Assembly (NCBI GenBank): GCA_040905965.1 | Contig: JBBDQP010000106.1 | Location: 1-64,000 of the forward strand | DNA from: DATHWB01 sp040905965 | GTDB taxonomy: Bacteria; Actinomycetota; Acidimicrobiia; Spongiisociales; ZC4RG35 | Direction of reading: 5' to 3' | DNA length: 64,000 bases | Shown: positions 27,322 to 36,730 of the stretch, in pieces | Layout of the letters: each line of letters starts with the position of its first letter | Position numbering within the stretch: position 1 is the first letter of the stretch | The notes under the pieces: model-generated | Told to the model about the DNA's origin: nothing | Databases searched by the model: none | The model's input: the letters and a program-made list of their open reading frames with translations, nothing else | Translations under genes and position numbers: made by a program

Positions 27322-27421
27322 NNNNNNNNNNNNNNNNNNNNNNNNNNNNNNNNNNNNNNNNNNNNNNNNNNNNNNNNNNNNNNNNNNNNNNNNNNNNNNN
27401 NNNNNNNNNNNNNNNNNNNNN
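27322..27421. other. scaffold gap (100 N)
   Basis: 100 Ns of unknown true size. The flanks are different genes (MFS before, thymidylate kinase after) and no duplicated flank is visible. The missing sequence must hold at least the transporter end and the kinase start with its P-loop, about 25 codons, so the true gap is probably longer than 100 bp. Confidence 0.9.
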
Positions 27422-27916
27422 GTGATGGTTCGAGAACCGGGTGGCACACCGGTGGGCGAAGAGATCCGTCGCCTGCTGTTGCACTCGGACAGCATCTCGG
27501 ATTGGACCGAGGCTGCGCTGTTCGCCGCGTCACGCGCCGAACTCGTGCGAAGGGTCGTGCAGCCGGCGCTGGATCGAGGCGCTTTCGTGCTCTCCGATCG
27601 CACCTATTACTCGTCGCTGGCCTACCAGGGTGGAGCGAGAGGACTCGGCGTCGACGAGGTCCGCGACCTGAACGAACAGGTGCTGGGCGGGATCCTCCCC
27701 GAGGTCGTCTTTCTTCTTCTGGTCGATCCCGCCGTGGGGTTCGCTCGGGAGACCGACCGCGATCGGATCGGGTCGGAGGGGATCGAGTTCCAGCGCCGTG
27801 TCGCCGAGGCCTATCGGAGTGTCGCCGATGCCGATCCGAAAGTGAGGGTGATTGACGGAGCGAAGTCGCTCGACGTCGTGGCAGCCGAGATCATTGAGAT
27901 CCTGGGCGTGAAGTGA
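27422..27916 (+). CDS. tmk: thymidylate kinase, N-terminus lost in gap
   Basis: The 164 visible residues start at VMVREPGGTPVGEEIRRLLL, the conserved segment after the P-loop of TMP kinases, followed by DRTYYSSLAYQGGARGL and DPAVGFARETDRDRIGSEGIEFQRRV. The ATP-binding loop is missing in the Ns. The enzyme makes dTDP from dTMP. It overlaps holB by 4 bp (GTGA), the usual tmk-holB pairing. Confidence 0.93.
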   Translation: MMVREPGGTPVGEEIRRLLLHSDSISDWTEAALFAASRAELVRRVVQPALDRGAFVLSDRTYYSSLAYQGGARGLGVDEVRDLNEQVLGGILPEVVFLLLVDPAVGFARETDRDRIGSEGIEFQRRVAEAYRSVADADPKVRVIDGAKSLDVVAAEIIEILGVK

Positions 27917-28944
27917 CCCCCTTCTCCGCCGTGATCGGGCACGCCGGACCCGTCGCTCTGCTCGAACGAGAACTCGCCCAACCCGCAGGCGCGTATCTGT
28001 TCGTCGGTGCATCCGGCGTGGGCAAAGCAACAGTCGGCCTTGCGTTCGCGGCCGGTCTTGTCTGTCCGGAGCGTCTCACACATGACGAGCCGTGTCGGTC
28101 ATGTCGGCGGGTGGCGTCCGGGAACCATCCCGACATCGTGGTGATCGAACCTGAGGGGAGGCAGAGTCTGGGCGTTGAACAGGCTCGTCAGACCATTGCG
28201 CAAGCCGTCATGACACCTGTCGAGTCCGCCCGCAAGGTCTTCCTCTTTCCCGAGGCCGATGCCATGACCGAACAGGCGGCCAACGCTCTCCTCAAGACGT
28301 TGGAAGAACCGACGGCGACCACGGTGTTCGTGCTCGTGGTCGAATCCGAAGACGACCTTCCGTCAACGGTCGCCAGCCGCTGCAGAACGGTGCATTTCGG
28401 TCGAGTGCCAGAGGACGTTCTCCGCGATGCGCTGACTGCTCGGTCCGGCGTCGACGCCCTGACGGCCGCCGACCTGGCCCGGGTCGCTGCCGGCCGCCCC
28501 GGTCTCGCCTTGGGTCTGCTCGAGCGACCGGAGATCGGTGAGTACCGCCGGGCGTGGCTGAAGCTTCCGGTGCGGGTTTCCGATCGGACCGGTGAGGCGT
28601 TCGTGCTGGCAGGCGAGATGCTCGAACTCACCGACGGCGTCGTTCCCGAACCTGCCGACCAAGTGCCGAAGGAGCAGGCCGAGCGCGACAAGCGGCGATC
28701 TCGGCAGGCGCTGCTGGCCAGTGGTTTGGAGATTCTCGCGTCGTGGTACGCCGACGCCGCGACCCTGCAGTTCGGCGGGCCGGTACGCAACACCGACCTC
28801 GACGTGACGGATCTCACCATGGTCTCGGCGGCTCGTGCGATCCGCAACGCCGATCACGCCCTCGACGCCGTTCTCGATCTGCAGGCGAATCTCCGCCCGC
28901 AACTGGTCCTCGCCAACCTCTTCACCACCCTCGCCTCGGACTGA
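27913..28944 (+). CDS. holB: DNA polymerase III delta' subunit
   Basis: 343 residues, clamp-loader AAA+ protein. P-loop-like GASGVGKAT near residue 35, the zinc module with Cys in LVCPERLTHDEPCRSCRRV, EADAMTEQAANALLKTLEEP and the sensor/arginine-finger ASRCRTV motif near 155. GTG start overlaps the tmk stop. C-terminal third is the helical collar-forming domain. Confidence 0.92.
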   Translation: MTPFSAVIGHAGPVALLERELAQPAGAYLFVGASGVGKATVGLAFAAGLVCPERLTHDEPCRSCRRVASGNHPDIVVIEPEGRQSLGVEQARQTIAQAVMTPVESARKVFLFPEADAMTEQAANALLKTLEEPTATTVFVLVVESEDDLPSTVASRCRTVHFGRVPEDVLRDALTARSGVDALTAADLARVAAGRPGLALGLLERPEIGEYRRAWLKLPVRVSDRTGEAFVLAGEMLELTDGVVPEPADQVPKEQAERDKRRSRQALLASGLEILASWYADAATLQFGGPVRNTDLDVTDLTMVSAARAIRNADHALDAVLDLQANLRPQLVLANLFTTLASD

Positions 28945-29012
28945 ACGTCCCGATGTGCCGGTGACCCGGCCGCGCCCGACCGGGCAAGTGGGTGTGTTCG
29001 AGGAGGGGACGA

Positions 29013-29087
29013 TGGAGCCGGAGCGGGGATTTGAACCCCGGACCTACGCATTACGAGTGCGTTGCTCTACCCCTGAGCTACTCCGGC
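29013..29087 (-). tRNA. tRNA-Thr (anticodon CGU)
   Basis: Acceptor stem GCCGGAG/CTCCGGC, anticodon stem ACGCA/TGCGT with loop CTCGTAA (anticodon CGT), T arm with GGTTCAAATCC, discriminator T and an encoded CCA end (29013-29015 complement). Lies between holB and the sigma factor gene. Confidence 0.95.
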
Positions 29088-29167
29088 GGGATGCGGCGGG
29101 GAAGCATACCCCAGCGCCGTCAGCGCCTGTCCAGGGCCTACTTCGCGTTGGACTACCGTTTCTGGCC

Positions 29168-29758
29168 GTGGCAGATCAGGCCGACTTCGAAGCAGACGCC
29201 ATGCAGTTCGCGCCGCAGCTGTATTCGGCTGCGATGCGCATGGCGCGCAACCCCACCGACGCCGAGGACCTCGTCCAGGAAACCCTCCTCAAGGCCTACC
29301 GCGCCTACGGCTCGTTCCAAGCCGGCACGAATCTGAAGGCCTGGCTCTACCGGATTCTCACCAACACCTACATCAACAAGTACCGCAAGGACAAGCGCCG
29401 ACCGACCGAGTCGGAACTGGGTGACGTCGAAGACCTCTACCTCTACAAGCGCATCGGATCCGAAGAGACGGCAGCGTCATCGAGAAGTGCGGAGGATCGG
29501 GTGCTGGACGGTCTCGTCGAAAGCGACATCAAGCAAGCGGTGGAGGCGCTCCCGGAGAACTTCAGAGTGCCGGTGCTCCTCGCAGATCTGGAAGGATTCG
29601 CCTACAAGGAGATCGCCGAGATCCTCGACATTCCCATCGGCACCGTCATGTCGAGGCTGCATCGGGGAAGAAAAGCGCTGCAGGCGTCGTTGACAGAGTT
29701 CGCACAGGGTCGGGGACTTCTCCCCGGCGAGAATCCAAAGTTGAGTGAGCCCAAATGA
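29168..29758 (+). CDS. sigH: ECF sigma factor, SigH/SigR type
   Basis: 196 residues. Region 2 with NPTDAEDLVQETLLKAYRAY and NLKAWLYRILTNTYINKYRK, a short linker, and region 4 with LPENFRVPVLLADLEGFAYKEIAEILDIPIGTVMSRLHRGRK segments. In actinobacteria this type controls thiol-oxidative stress. GTG 29168 has TACCGT (29154-29159) 8 nt upstream and no ribosome site, so a leaderless transcript is likely. Overlaps the anti-sigma gene by 4 bp. Confidence 0.92.
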   Translation: MADQADFEADAMQFAPQLYSAAMRMARNPTDAEDLVQETLLKAYRAYGSFQAGTNLKAWLYRILTNTYINKYRKDKRRPTESELGDVEDLYLYKRIGSEETAASSRSAEDRVLDGLVESDIKQAVEALPENFRVPVLLADLEGFAYKEIAEILDIPIGTVMSRLHRGRKALQASLTEFAQGRGLLPGENPKLSEPK

Positions 29759-29988
29759 GCGAGCATTGCAAAGAGGCCCTCGAGAAGCTCTACGCCTATC
29801 TCGATCGTGAACTCGATGCCGATTCGCTCACGGCGATTCGTACCCACGTGGAAGAGTGTCCACCTTGCGGCGGGGCGTTCGTCTTCGAAGAGAAGCTCCT
29901 CACGGTGATTCGTGCAGGCTTGCGGGAGGAAGTGCCGCAGGTCGTCGTGGATCGCATCCGCGCCGCGATTCGCACCGAAATTCTCTGA
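29755..29988 (+). CDS. rsrA: ZAS-type anti-sigma factor (RsrA/RshA-like)
   Basis: 77 residues. The zinc-binding anti-sigma signature is HVEECPPC (His-x3-Cys-x2-Cys, about 32-39) with an additional N-terminal Cys in EHCKEAL. RsrA releases its sigma factor when these Cys oxidise. ATGA overlap with sigH supports stoichiometric expression. Confidence 0.9.
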   Translation: MSEHCKEALEKLYAYLDRELDADSLTAIRTHVEECPPCGGAFVFEEKLLTVIRAGLREEVPQVVVDRIRAAIRTEIL

Positions 29989-30040
29989 TCCGTTCGGGTG
30001 TTTCGCCGCTCCACTACTGCTTCGGTAGTCTGACGCTGCA

Positions 30041-30349
30041 ATGCGAACAGCCACACGAGTCACCGTCCTCAGCCTCCTGGTTCTCGTCCTCACGTTGAGT
30101 GCGATTCCGGCGATGGGCGCCGAGAGTGGCTCCGACGACGAAGAGGCTCCCACGACGACGGAAGTCGTCGAGTTCGAGTATCAGCCCGCCACGATCATCG
30201 AGCCTCCGCCGCCGGACCCGGCCGAACAGCCGTGGACCACCAAATTCCTCGTCCCGACCGGGCTGGCGCTGGCCACAGTCGCCGTGTTCGTCACGGTCGT
30301 CCAGTACTTCGTCCGTGTCGTGCGCTCGAGGTACAAAGTCGTCGAGTGA
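30041..30349 (+). CDS. small membrane protein with signal peptide and C-terminal helix
   Basis: 102 residues: N-terminal signal (VTVLSLLVLVLTLSAIPAMGA), an acidic/Pro-rich extracellular stretch (EPPPPDPAEQP) and one membrane helix (VPTGLALATVAVFVTVVQYFV) with a basic tail. TAGTCT (30026-30031) 9 nt before the ATG marks a short-leader start. It overlaps the DUF2342 gene by 4 bp. Function unknown. Confidence 0.75.
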   Translation: MRTATRVTVLSLLVLVLTLSAIPAMGAESGSDDEEAPTTTEVVEFEYQPATIIEPPPPDPAEQPWTTKFLVPTGLALATVAVFVTVVQYFVRVVRSRYKVVE

Positions 30350-31377
30350 ACGACGAAGTTCCCTGGCCGTTCGCCGGGCGCGTGGCGGGGCTCATCGCCG
30401 GTAGTCATCCGTTGGCCGGGACCTATCACCACGATCACCTCGCCTCGGACTTGCAGTCCATCGTCCTTCGCGCCAACGCTCTCGTCACCTCCGAAACGGG
30501 CTTGACCCTTCCCGGCGATCCAGACGTCGTGCTCGTGAGCCGCAAGGAATGGGTCGAGCGGAACATCGCTTCGTTCCGGCACATCCTCGCTCCCGCCGAA
30601 CAGCGTCTCGTCGAGTCCTCCGACATCTCGGCGGCGGTCGGTCGGCGTATGGTCGCCGTCGAGACGGGGGCGCTGCTCGGGTTCCTGTCGAGGAGGGTGC
30701 TCGGTCAGTACGAACTGGTGCTCCCAACGGGTGACGACGGAGACTCGATCGCCTTCGTCGGGTCAAACATTCTGGCGATGGAGCGCGCCCACCAGTTGCG
30801 GCCCGCCGAATTCAGGATGTGGATCGCCCTGCATGAGGCCGCCCATCGCGCCCAGTTCCTTGGCGTCCCTTGGATGCGGGAGCACTTCCTGTCCCTTGTC
30901 GAGCGCATGGTGTCCGCCGCCCAGCCGTCTCCGCTCGGCCGCGCACGCTCGCTCGTCGACCGGGCTGTCACGGCTCGTCGCGAGCGCACCGGCCTCATCG
31001 ACGAACGGGGGCTCATGGGGCTCTTCGCCACTCCGGAACAGAACGAGGTGTTGGACGAGATCCAGGGTCTGATGTGTCTGCTGGAGGGACACGGCCATGT
31101 GGTCATGGATCGAATCGGTGCGCGCATGCTCACCTCCCAGCGGCGGATGGCAGCACTGCTGAAAGCGCGTCGGTCCGACCCGCGCACTGCTGCCTTCTTC
31201 CGTCTCACCGGTTTGGAGATGAAGGTCCGCCAGTACGAGTTGGGCGAGAAGTTCGTCCTCGCCGTCGAACGGGAGGCCGGATGGTCCGCGTTGGATCGAG
31301 CCTGGCTCACGCCTGACAATCTGCCGACGGCCTCCGAGATCGAGGAGCCACTGAGATGGTTGGCTCGGACCGGCTGA
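30346..31377 (+). CDS. DUF2342 zinc-dependent metalloprotease-like protein
   Basis: 343 residues, actinobacteria-specific family annotated as zinc metalloprotease or F420-biosynthesis-associated protein. HEAAH (about 163-167, HExxH type) in ALHEAAHRAQFLGVPWMREHF, and CLLEGHGHVVMD about 80 residues later as the likely third ligand region. The GTG overlaps the preceding stop (GTGA); tilS starts inside its 3' end, the arrangement commonly seen upstream of tilS in actinobacteria. Confidence 0.9.
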   Translation: MNDEVPWPFAGRVAGLIAGSHPLAGTYHHDHLASDLQSIVLRANALVTSETGLTLPGDPDVVLVSRKEWVERNIASFRHILAPAEQRLVESSDISAAVGRRMVAVETGALLGFLSRRVLGQYELVLPTGDDGDSIAFVGSNILAMERAHQLRPAEFRMWIALHEAAHRAQFLGVPWMREHFLSLVERMVSAAQPSPLGRARSLVDRAVTARRERTGLIDERGLMGLFATPEQNEVLDEIQGLMCLLEGHGHVVMDRIGARMLTSQRRMAALLKARRSDPRTAAFFRLTGLEMKVRQYELGEKFVLAVEREAGWSALDRAWLTPDNLPTASEIEEPLRWLARTG

Positions 31378-32660
31378 CCGAACTCGCCGCGACTCTGGCT
31401 GCCCGGTTGACCGTCCCGGCCGGACCGGTTGCGGTTGCCCTCTCCGGCGGGGCGGACAGCGCTGCCTTGCTCTGGCTGGTCGCTCGGACCGGCGCAGACG
31501 TCGTCGCCATCCACGTGTTCCACGGTCTGGCCGCCTCGAGCCTCATGTCCACCGCGGCCGGTCAGATTGCGGCGACGTGCGGGGTCCGCATGGAAATGGC
31601 GGTCGTCCATCCGCCCGGCGCCGCCGAACATCATCTCCGCGAGGTACGTCACGCCGCTCTCGTCGAGAGGGCTGCAGGACGGCCGGTTCTGATGGCACAC
31701 ACCGCTGATGACCAAGCAGAGACGGTACTGATGCGCGCTCTGCGGGGCAGCGGGATCGACGGGCTGGCGGGGATCCTCCCCGAGCGTGGACCGATCCACC
31801 ACCCGATGCTCTCGATCACCCGAGCCGAGGCACGCGAACTGGCGGAACTTGCAGGTCTGCCCTTTCGGGACGATCCGTCGAACGAGGATCAGTCGATCCT
31901 CCGCAATCGGATCCGCTCGACGGTGATTCCGATCATCGAAGACGCGATCGGGCACTCCCCGCGAGATGCCCTCAATCGGTTGGCGTCCCTCGCACAGGAC
32001 GAGTCGGGCCTGCTGGACCGTGCGGTCGATGCCATCCCGATCCAACACCGCGACGGCGCAGTTCGTATCCCCGTTGGTGCGCTCCTCGCAGCCGGACCAG
32101 TGCTCGCCGCCAGGGCGGTACGGCGAGCGATGATGCAGGTGGCGGGCCCCTATCCGCCCGACCGGCGTTCGCTCGGCAGGATCATGGATGTGGTGAGTGG
32201 GGCGGCCGGCGCCACCGAAGTCGAGCCCCAGTTGCGGGTCACGGTGGTTGACGGGCACCTGGTCGTCGCATCAGAGCAACCCGAGAGAGACCGGTCAGAG
32301 ACGGCGATCGTCGGAGGATCGACCTCGTGGGCAGATTGGCGTTTCGACGCCGTCGAGATCGACGGACCGGCAGTGGTGCCGCTCTCTCCGATGCGGCTGT
32401 TGGCCCCTTCCGGTCTCGGTCCGTGGGCGGTGCGGACGGTCGGGACCGAAGACCGCGTCACGGGCCGCAGGGCGTCGGATGCCCTGGCCGACGCGGGAGT
32501 GCCGGCGTCGGAGCGAAAGGCATGGCCGATCGTCACCTGCGCCGGTGAACCCGTTTGGCTGCCCAATGTGCGGGCCCGGATTTGGCCGGGTCACCTCTCG
32601 GGTCGCTACCTTTGCCTCGTCGCAGTCCGGGAGCCCAGTTGGCAGATATTCGAACACTGA
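31356..32660 (+). CDS. tilS: tRNA(Ile)-lysidine synthetase
   Basis: 434 residues. PP-loop ALSGGADSAALLW near residue 30, AHTADDQAETVLMR and DPSNED motifs typical of TilS, plus a C-terminal domain of about 120 residues. It makes lysidine at C34 of tRNA-Ile(CAU). ATG 31356 overlaps the upstream gene by 22 bp; GAGGAG is found 8-13 nt upstream. Confidence 0.93.
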   Translation: MVGSDRLTELAATLAARLTVPAGPVAVALSGGADSAALLWLVARTGADVVAIHVFHGLAASSLMSTAAGQIAATCGVRMEMAVVHPPGAAEHHLREVRHAALVERAAGRPVLMAHTADDQAETVLMRALRGSGIDGLAGILPERGPIHHPMLSITRAEARELAELAGLPFRDDPSNEDQSILRNRIRSTVIPIIEDAIGHSPRDALNRLASLAQDESGLLDRAVDAIPIQHRDGAVRIPVGALLAAGPVLAARAVRRAMMQVAGPYPPDRRSLGRIMDVVSGAAGATEVEPQLRVTVVDGHLVVASEQPERDRSETAIVGGSTSWADWRFDAVEIDGPAVVPLSPMRLLAPSGLGPWAVRTVGTEDRVTGRRASDALADAGVPASERKAWPIVTCAGEPVWLPNVRARIWPGHLSGRYLCLVAVREPSWQIFEH

Positions 32661-33160
32661 TCACCGCCGAGCAGATCGACGCCAAGCTCGGCGAGATCGG
32701 GAGAGCGGTGTCGTCTGACTACCGGGGCCAGGATCTGATCGTGGTCGGAGTCCTCAAGGGCGCCTTCATGGTGATGGCGGATTTGGCCCGTCACATCGAC
32801 ATCCCGGTCGAGTTCGATTTCATGGCGGTGTCCTCATACGGAGCGTCGACCCAGTCGTCTGGGGTCGTCCGCATCCTCAAAGACCTGGATCAGGAGATCG
32901 CGGGCCGCCACGTGCTGATCGTCGAGGACATCATCGACTCCGGTCTGACGCTCAACTACCTCATGAAGAGCCTGAGCGTGAGAAAGCCCGCTTCGCTCGA
33001 AGTGGCGTCTCTGCTCGTCAAGACCGGGGTCCAGCGGGCCGAACTGTCGGTCAAGTATCCGGGCTTCACGATCGGACCGGAGTTCGTTGTGGGCTACGGC
33101 CTCGACTACGCAGGCAAATACCGGAACCTGCCGTACGTCGGCGTGCTCGAGGGCGACTGA
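32639..33160 (+). CDS. hpt: hypoxanthine phosphoribosyltransferase
   Basis: 173 residues. PRPP-binding loop VLIVEDIIDSGLTL near residue 100, VGVLKGAFMVMADL near 35 and GYGLDYAGKYRNLPYVGVL at the C-terminus. Salvages hypoxanthine/guanine. TTG 32639 is chosen for GGGAG 5-9 nt upstream and the family N-terminus; it overlaps tilS by 22 bp. tilS-hpt-ftsH is a conserved order. Confidence 0.93.
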   Translation: MADIRTLITAEQIDAKLGEIGRAVSSDYRGQDLIVVGVLKGAFMVMADLARHIDIPVEFDFMAVSSYGASTQSSGVVRILKDLDQEIAGRHVLIVEDIIDSGLTLNYLMKSLSVRKPASLEVASLLVKTGVQRAELSVKYPGFTIGPEFVVGYGLDYAGKYRNLPYVGVLEGD

Positions 33161-33161
33161 C

Positions 33162-33749
33162 TCAGCGGTCTGGCGGGGCGGGCCTGCGGTTCGACCATCG
33201 GTTCATCAGGCGTCGCACTCCCGACCACACCTTCCACACCACCCAGATACTGCCGACGGCGAGAACGATCACGACGACGAGGGCGACGATCGGAAACGCC
33301 AGCGCAAGCAGGACCACACCGGTGGCGAGTCCGTCTTCGAACACCGACAGCGTGAGATTCGAGAACGGTTCAGGCGACGTATTGACCGCCGCCCGGGTCG
33401 ACGCTTTCGCCGAGTGGCTGGAGAGGGCGAGCGAACCGGCGACGAGTGCGCCCATCGCCTCACCGATCGACTCTGAGTCACCGGCGATCACGAATCCGAG
33501 TGCAGCCGCACCGACCGGCCGGATCACCGTGTGGATCGCGTCCCACACGTTGTCGAGGTACGGGATCTTGTCTGCCGCGAACTCGATGAAGAAGAGAACG
33601 GCTGTGACGATTAGCACGTCGGTGCGGGCGAGAACATCGGGGACGTCCGTCCATCCGAGTCGGCCGCCGAGACCAAGTACGAGTGTCACCAGATACAGGT
33701 TGAGTCCCGATGCCCAACCCGACCCGGCGATGAGACCGATGATCTCCAT
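33162..33749 (-). CDS. DUF4126 family membrane protein
   Basis: 195 residues with four or five hydrophobic helices; WASGLNLYLVTLVLGLGGRLG and KIPYLDNVWDAIHTVIRPVGAA are characteristic of DUF4126. No biochemical role is known. ATG 33749 sits on the minus strand between hpt (convergent, 1 bp apart) and ftsH (divergent), breaking the hpt-ftsH unit. Confidence 0.85.
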   Translation of the reverse strand: MEIIGLIAGSGWASGLNLYLVTLVLGLGGRLGWTDVPDVLARTDVLIVTAVLFFIEFAADKIPYLDNVWDAIHTVIRPVGAAALGFVIAGDSESIGEAMGALVAGSLALSSHSAKASTRAAVNTSPEPFSNLTLSVFEDGLATGVVLLALAFPIVALVVVIVLAVGSIWVVWKVWSGVRRLMNRWSNRRPAPPDR

Positions 33750-33863
33750 CGACGGCACCGTACCGTTCTTGCGGCTGTCAGGTTTTCTTAGAGTGCCGGT
33801 CTCCTTACCATGGAGTTCTCGGCGCCTTTCGTCGAGCGTGTCCCCAATGTCTCGAGGAGTCTG

Positions 33864-35828
33864 GTGAATCGCACTTTCCGAACGCTGCTGATCTACGGCG
33901 TTGTCTTCGTGCTTCTCGCCATGACGGCGCAACGATGGTTCGACCAGGTCACCGCCCCCGCCGAGATCACGCTCTCCGAGTTCTCGATGCAGGTCGAGGA
34001 CGGCAACATCGCCGAGGCCACGATCCTGGAACGGTCCAACCGGGTCCAGGGCCGGTTCGTCGACAGCGAAGTCGAGGAGCCCGCGTTCGACTTCGTCGTG
34101 CGCTACCCGGCGGAACTCGAAGACGAGATCGCCCTCGACATGATCGCCGCCGGAATCGACGTGGAGAACGACGCCGAACCACCGACGTTCTTCGAGATCT
34201 TGATTTCGATTCTTCCCTGGCTCTTCCTCGTCGGGTTCATGGTCTTCATCTTCATGCAGATGCAGGGGTCGGGGAACCGGGTCATGCAGTTCGGCAAGGC
34301 GAAGGCCAAGACGGTCTCCAAGGACCAGCCGAAAGTCACGTTCAACGACGTGGCCGGGCTCGAAGAGGCGATCGAGGAACTCGAAGAACTCAAGGATTTC
34401 CTCCAGCATCCGGACAAGTACCGCCAGATGGGCGCCAAGATTCCCAAGGGCGTGCTGCTCTTTGGGCCGCCGGGAACCGGCAAGACCCTTCTCGCCCGGG
34501 CGGTCGCCGGTGAGGCCGGGGTGCCGTTCTTCTCGATCTCCGGTTCCGATTTCGTCGAGATGTTTGTCGGTGTCGGTGCGAGCCGTGTCCGTGACCTTTT
34601 CGAACAAGCCAAGGCCGACGCACCCGCCATCGTGTTCATCGACGAGATCGATGCAGTCGGCCGGCACCGTGGTGCCGGTTTGGGCGGCGGACACGACGAA
34701 CGCGAGCAGACGTTGAACCAGCTGCTGGTGGAACTCGACGGGTTCGAAGGCACCAGCGGCGTGATCGTCATCGCCGCCACCAACCGACCGGACATCCTCG
34801 ACCCCGCCCTGCTCCGTCCCGGCCGTTTCGACCGCCAGGTGACCGTCGACGCTCCGGATATCGAAGGGCGCAAGGCGATTCTCGAGGTTCACGCCAAGGG
34901 CAAGCCACTCAAGGACGAGGTCGATCTCGAGGTCTTGGCGAGGCGAACGCCTGGCTTCACCGGGGCGGATCTCGCCAACCTCATCAACGAGGCCGCCCTC
35001 CTCACCGTGCGCACCCGTGGCACTGAGATCGGGATGGAGGAACTGGAGGACGCCATCGATCGGGTGATCGCAGGGCCCGAGCGCAAGTCGAAGGTCATGT
35101 CGGACGACGAGAAGAAGCTCATCGCCTATCACGAGACCGGCCATGCCCTCGTCGGATGGGCCCTCCCGAACGCCGATCCGGTCCACAAGGTCACGATCGT
35201 CGCTCGCGGCCGCTCCCTCGGCCACACCCTCGCCCTCCCCACCCATGACAAGTACCTGGTCAGGAGGAGCGAACTGGTCGATCAGTTGGCGATGCTCCTG
35301 GGGGGCAGGACTGCCGAAGAACTCATCTACGTCGATCCCACGACCGGTGCCAGCAACGACATCCAGAAGGCGACCTCGATCGCTCGGAAGATGGTGATGG
35401 AGTACGGCATGAGCGACCGTCTCGGTCCACTGCAGTACGGCAAACCTGCGGGCGAAGTGTTCCTCGGGCGGGATTACACGAGCGGTCAGGACTACTCCGA
35501 CGAGGTGGCGGCTTCGATCGACGACGAGGTGCGGGCGCTCATCAGTGCTGCGCACGAAGAGGCACGCCAGATCCTCCATGCACACCGAGACGCCATGGAA
35601 CTCATGGTCGAGCGGCTGTTGGAGAAGGAGACGGTGGACCGCGAGGAGGTCGCCGAGATCTTCCGTGACGTGCCCAAGTGGGAGCACGCGTCGAGCGGTT
35701 CGCTCCGGATCCAGCCGCCGAAGCTGTCCGACAACGGTCACGTCGGACGGGCCCCCGCCGACGCTGCCCCAGCCGACGACGCTGCTGACTCCGAGGCCGA
35801 CGACGACTCGGTCAACGTCGGCGGCTGA
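33864..35828 (+). CDS. ftsH: ATP-dependent zinc metalloprotease FtsH
   Basis: 654 residues. Two membrane helices flank a periplasmic/extracytoplasmic domain (about 7-24 and 110-132); AAA+ module with GPPGTGKT (about 202-209), IDEIDAVGRHRG and NRPDILDPALLRPGRFDRQ parts; zinc site HETGH (about 423-427) and distal Asp in TTGASNDIQKAT. Degrades membrane and short-lived cytosolic proteins. GTG 33864 has GAGGAG 5 nt upstream; an in-frame ATG at 33810 is an alternative that adds 18 residues. The C-terminus is acidic and Ala/Asp rich. Confidence 0.96.
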   Translation: MNRTFRTLLIYGVVFVLLAMTAQRWFDQVTAPAEITLSEFSMQVEDGNIAEATILERSNRVQGRFVDSEVEEPAFDFVVRYPAELEDEIALDMIAAGIDVENDAEPPTFFEILISILPWLFLVGFMVFIFMQMQGSGNRVMQFGKAKAKTVSKDQPKVTFNDVAGLEEAIEELEELKDFLQHPDKYRQMGAKIPKGVLLFGPPGTGKTLLARAVAGEAGVPFFSISGSDFVEMFVGVGASRVRDLFEQAKADAPAIVFIDEIDAVGRHRGAGLGGGHDEREQTLNQLLVELDGFEGTSGVIVIAATNRPDILDPALLRPGRFDRQVTVDAPDIEGRKAILEVHAKGKPLKDEVDLEVLARRTPGFTGADLANLINEAALLTVRTRGTEIGMEELEDAIDRVIAGPERKSKVMSDDEKKLIAYHETGHALVGWALPNADPVHKVTIVARGRSLGHTLALPTHDKYLVRRSELVDQLAMLLGGRTAEELIYVDPTTGASNDIQKATSIARKMVMEYGMSDRLGPLQYGKPAGEVFLGRDYTSGQDYSDEVAASIDDEVRALISAAHEEARQILHAHRDAMELMVERLLEKETVDREEVAEIFRDVPKWEHASSGSLRIQPPKLSDNGHVGRAPADAAPADDAADSEADDDSVNVGG

Positions 35829-35839
35829 TCCGTCGAGCG

Positions 35840-36730
35840 ATGACCCGCTACTGGCGTGTTCGGAACCGAGCGATCCCCCTGCTGCGACCGCTGGTGATGG
35901 GCGTGGTCAACACGACGCCCGACTCGTTCTCGGACGGCGGCATGCTCCCGACCGCGGAGGCGGCCGTTCGGCATGGCCGTGAACTCGTCGCCGCAGGCGC
36001 CGACATCGTCGACATCGGCGGCGAGTCGACCCGTCCCGGGGCCGACCCGGTCGATACAGACGAGGAGATCGAGCGCACGATTCCGGTCGTCGAACGGCTG
36101 GCGAGTGACGGACTGGTCGTCTCGATCGACACGACGAAGCCGGTGGTGGCGCGGGCTGCGCTCGATGCGGGCGCCGTCATCGTCAACGACGTGAGCGGGA
36201 TGGCGGATCCGGACATGCGGCGGGTCGCCGCCGACTTCGCAGCCGGTGTGGTCGTCATGCACATGCAGGGCACGCCCAGAACCATGCAGGATTCACCCAG
36301 CTACGACGATGTCGTGGCAGACATCACCGCTTTTCTCGACGCCCGTTGTCGGGCGCTGGTCGATAACGGTGTCGATCGTCGGTCGATCGTCGTGGACCCC
36401 GGTGTGGGGTTCGGAAAAACCGTCGACCACAACCTCATGCTTCTGAACCGGCTCGATGAGTTCGGCACGCTCGGGTTTCCGATCATGGTGGGGGTTTCTC
36501 GTAAGCGGTTTCTCGGTTCGCTGACCGGCCGCGAACGTCCCGAGGATCGCGATCTCGCATCGGCAGTGGCGGCGGCCGCTGCAGTTGCCCAAGGTGCGGC
36601 CGTGGTCCGAGTCCACAATGTGGCTCTCAACCTGGAGGCGCTGAGGGTGGCCTGGGCTATCGTGCGCGGTGATGGGGCCCCGTGGGCCCCAATTGCCGTC
36701 GAAGGAGCCGCTCCGGAAGGAATCCCATGA
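35840..36730 (+). CDS. folP: dihydropteroate synthase
   Basis: 296 residues, TIM barrel. MGVVNTTPDSFSDGG near residue 20, GADIVDIGGESTRPGA near 52, VSIDTTKP, NDVSG, DPGVGFGK and GVSRKRFLG carry the pterin and pABA sites. First gene of the folate block; folE, often found between ftsH and folP, is absent here. It overlaps the next gene by 4 bp (ATGA). Confidence 0.95.
   Translation: MTRYWRVRNRAIPLLRPLVMGVVNTTPDSFSDGGMLPTAEAAVRHGRELVAAGADIVDIGGESTRPGADPVDTDEEIERTIPVVERLASDGLVVSIDTTKPVVARAALDAGAVIVNDVSGMADPDMRRVAADFAAGVVVMHMQGTPRTMQDSPSYDDVVADITAFLDARCRALVDNGVDRRSIVVDPGVGFGKTVDHNLMLLNRLDEFGTLGFPIMVGVSRKRFLGSLTGRERPEDRDLASAVAAAAAVAQGAAVVRVHNVALNLEALRVAWAIVRGDGAPWAPIAVEGAAPEGIP

Noticed and set aside
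33162..35741. 859-codon minus-strand frame covering ftsH
   Set aside because: Only the last 195 codons (DUF4126) are family-like; the rest is antisense to ftsH and has no motif.
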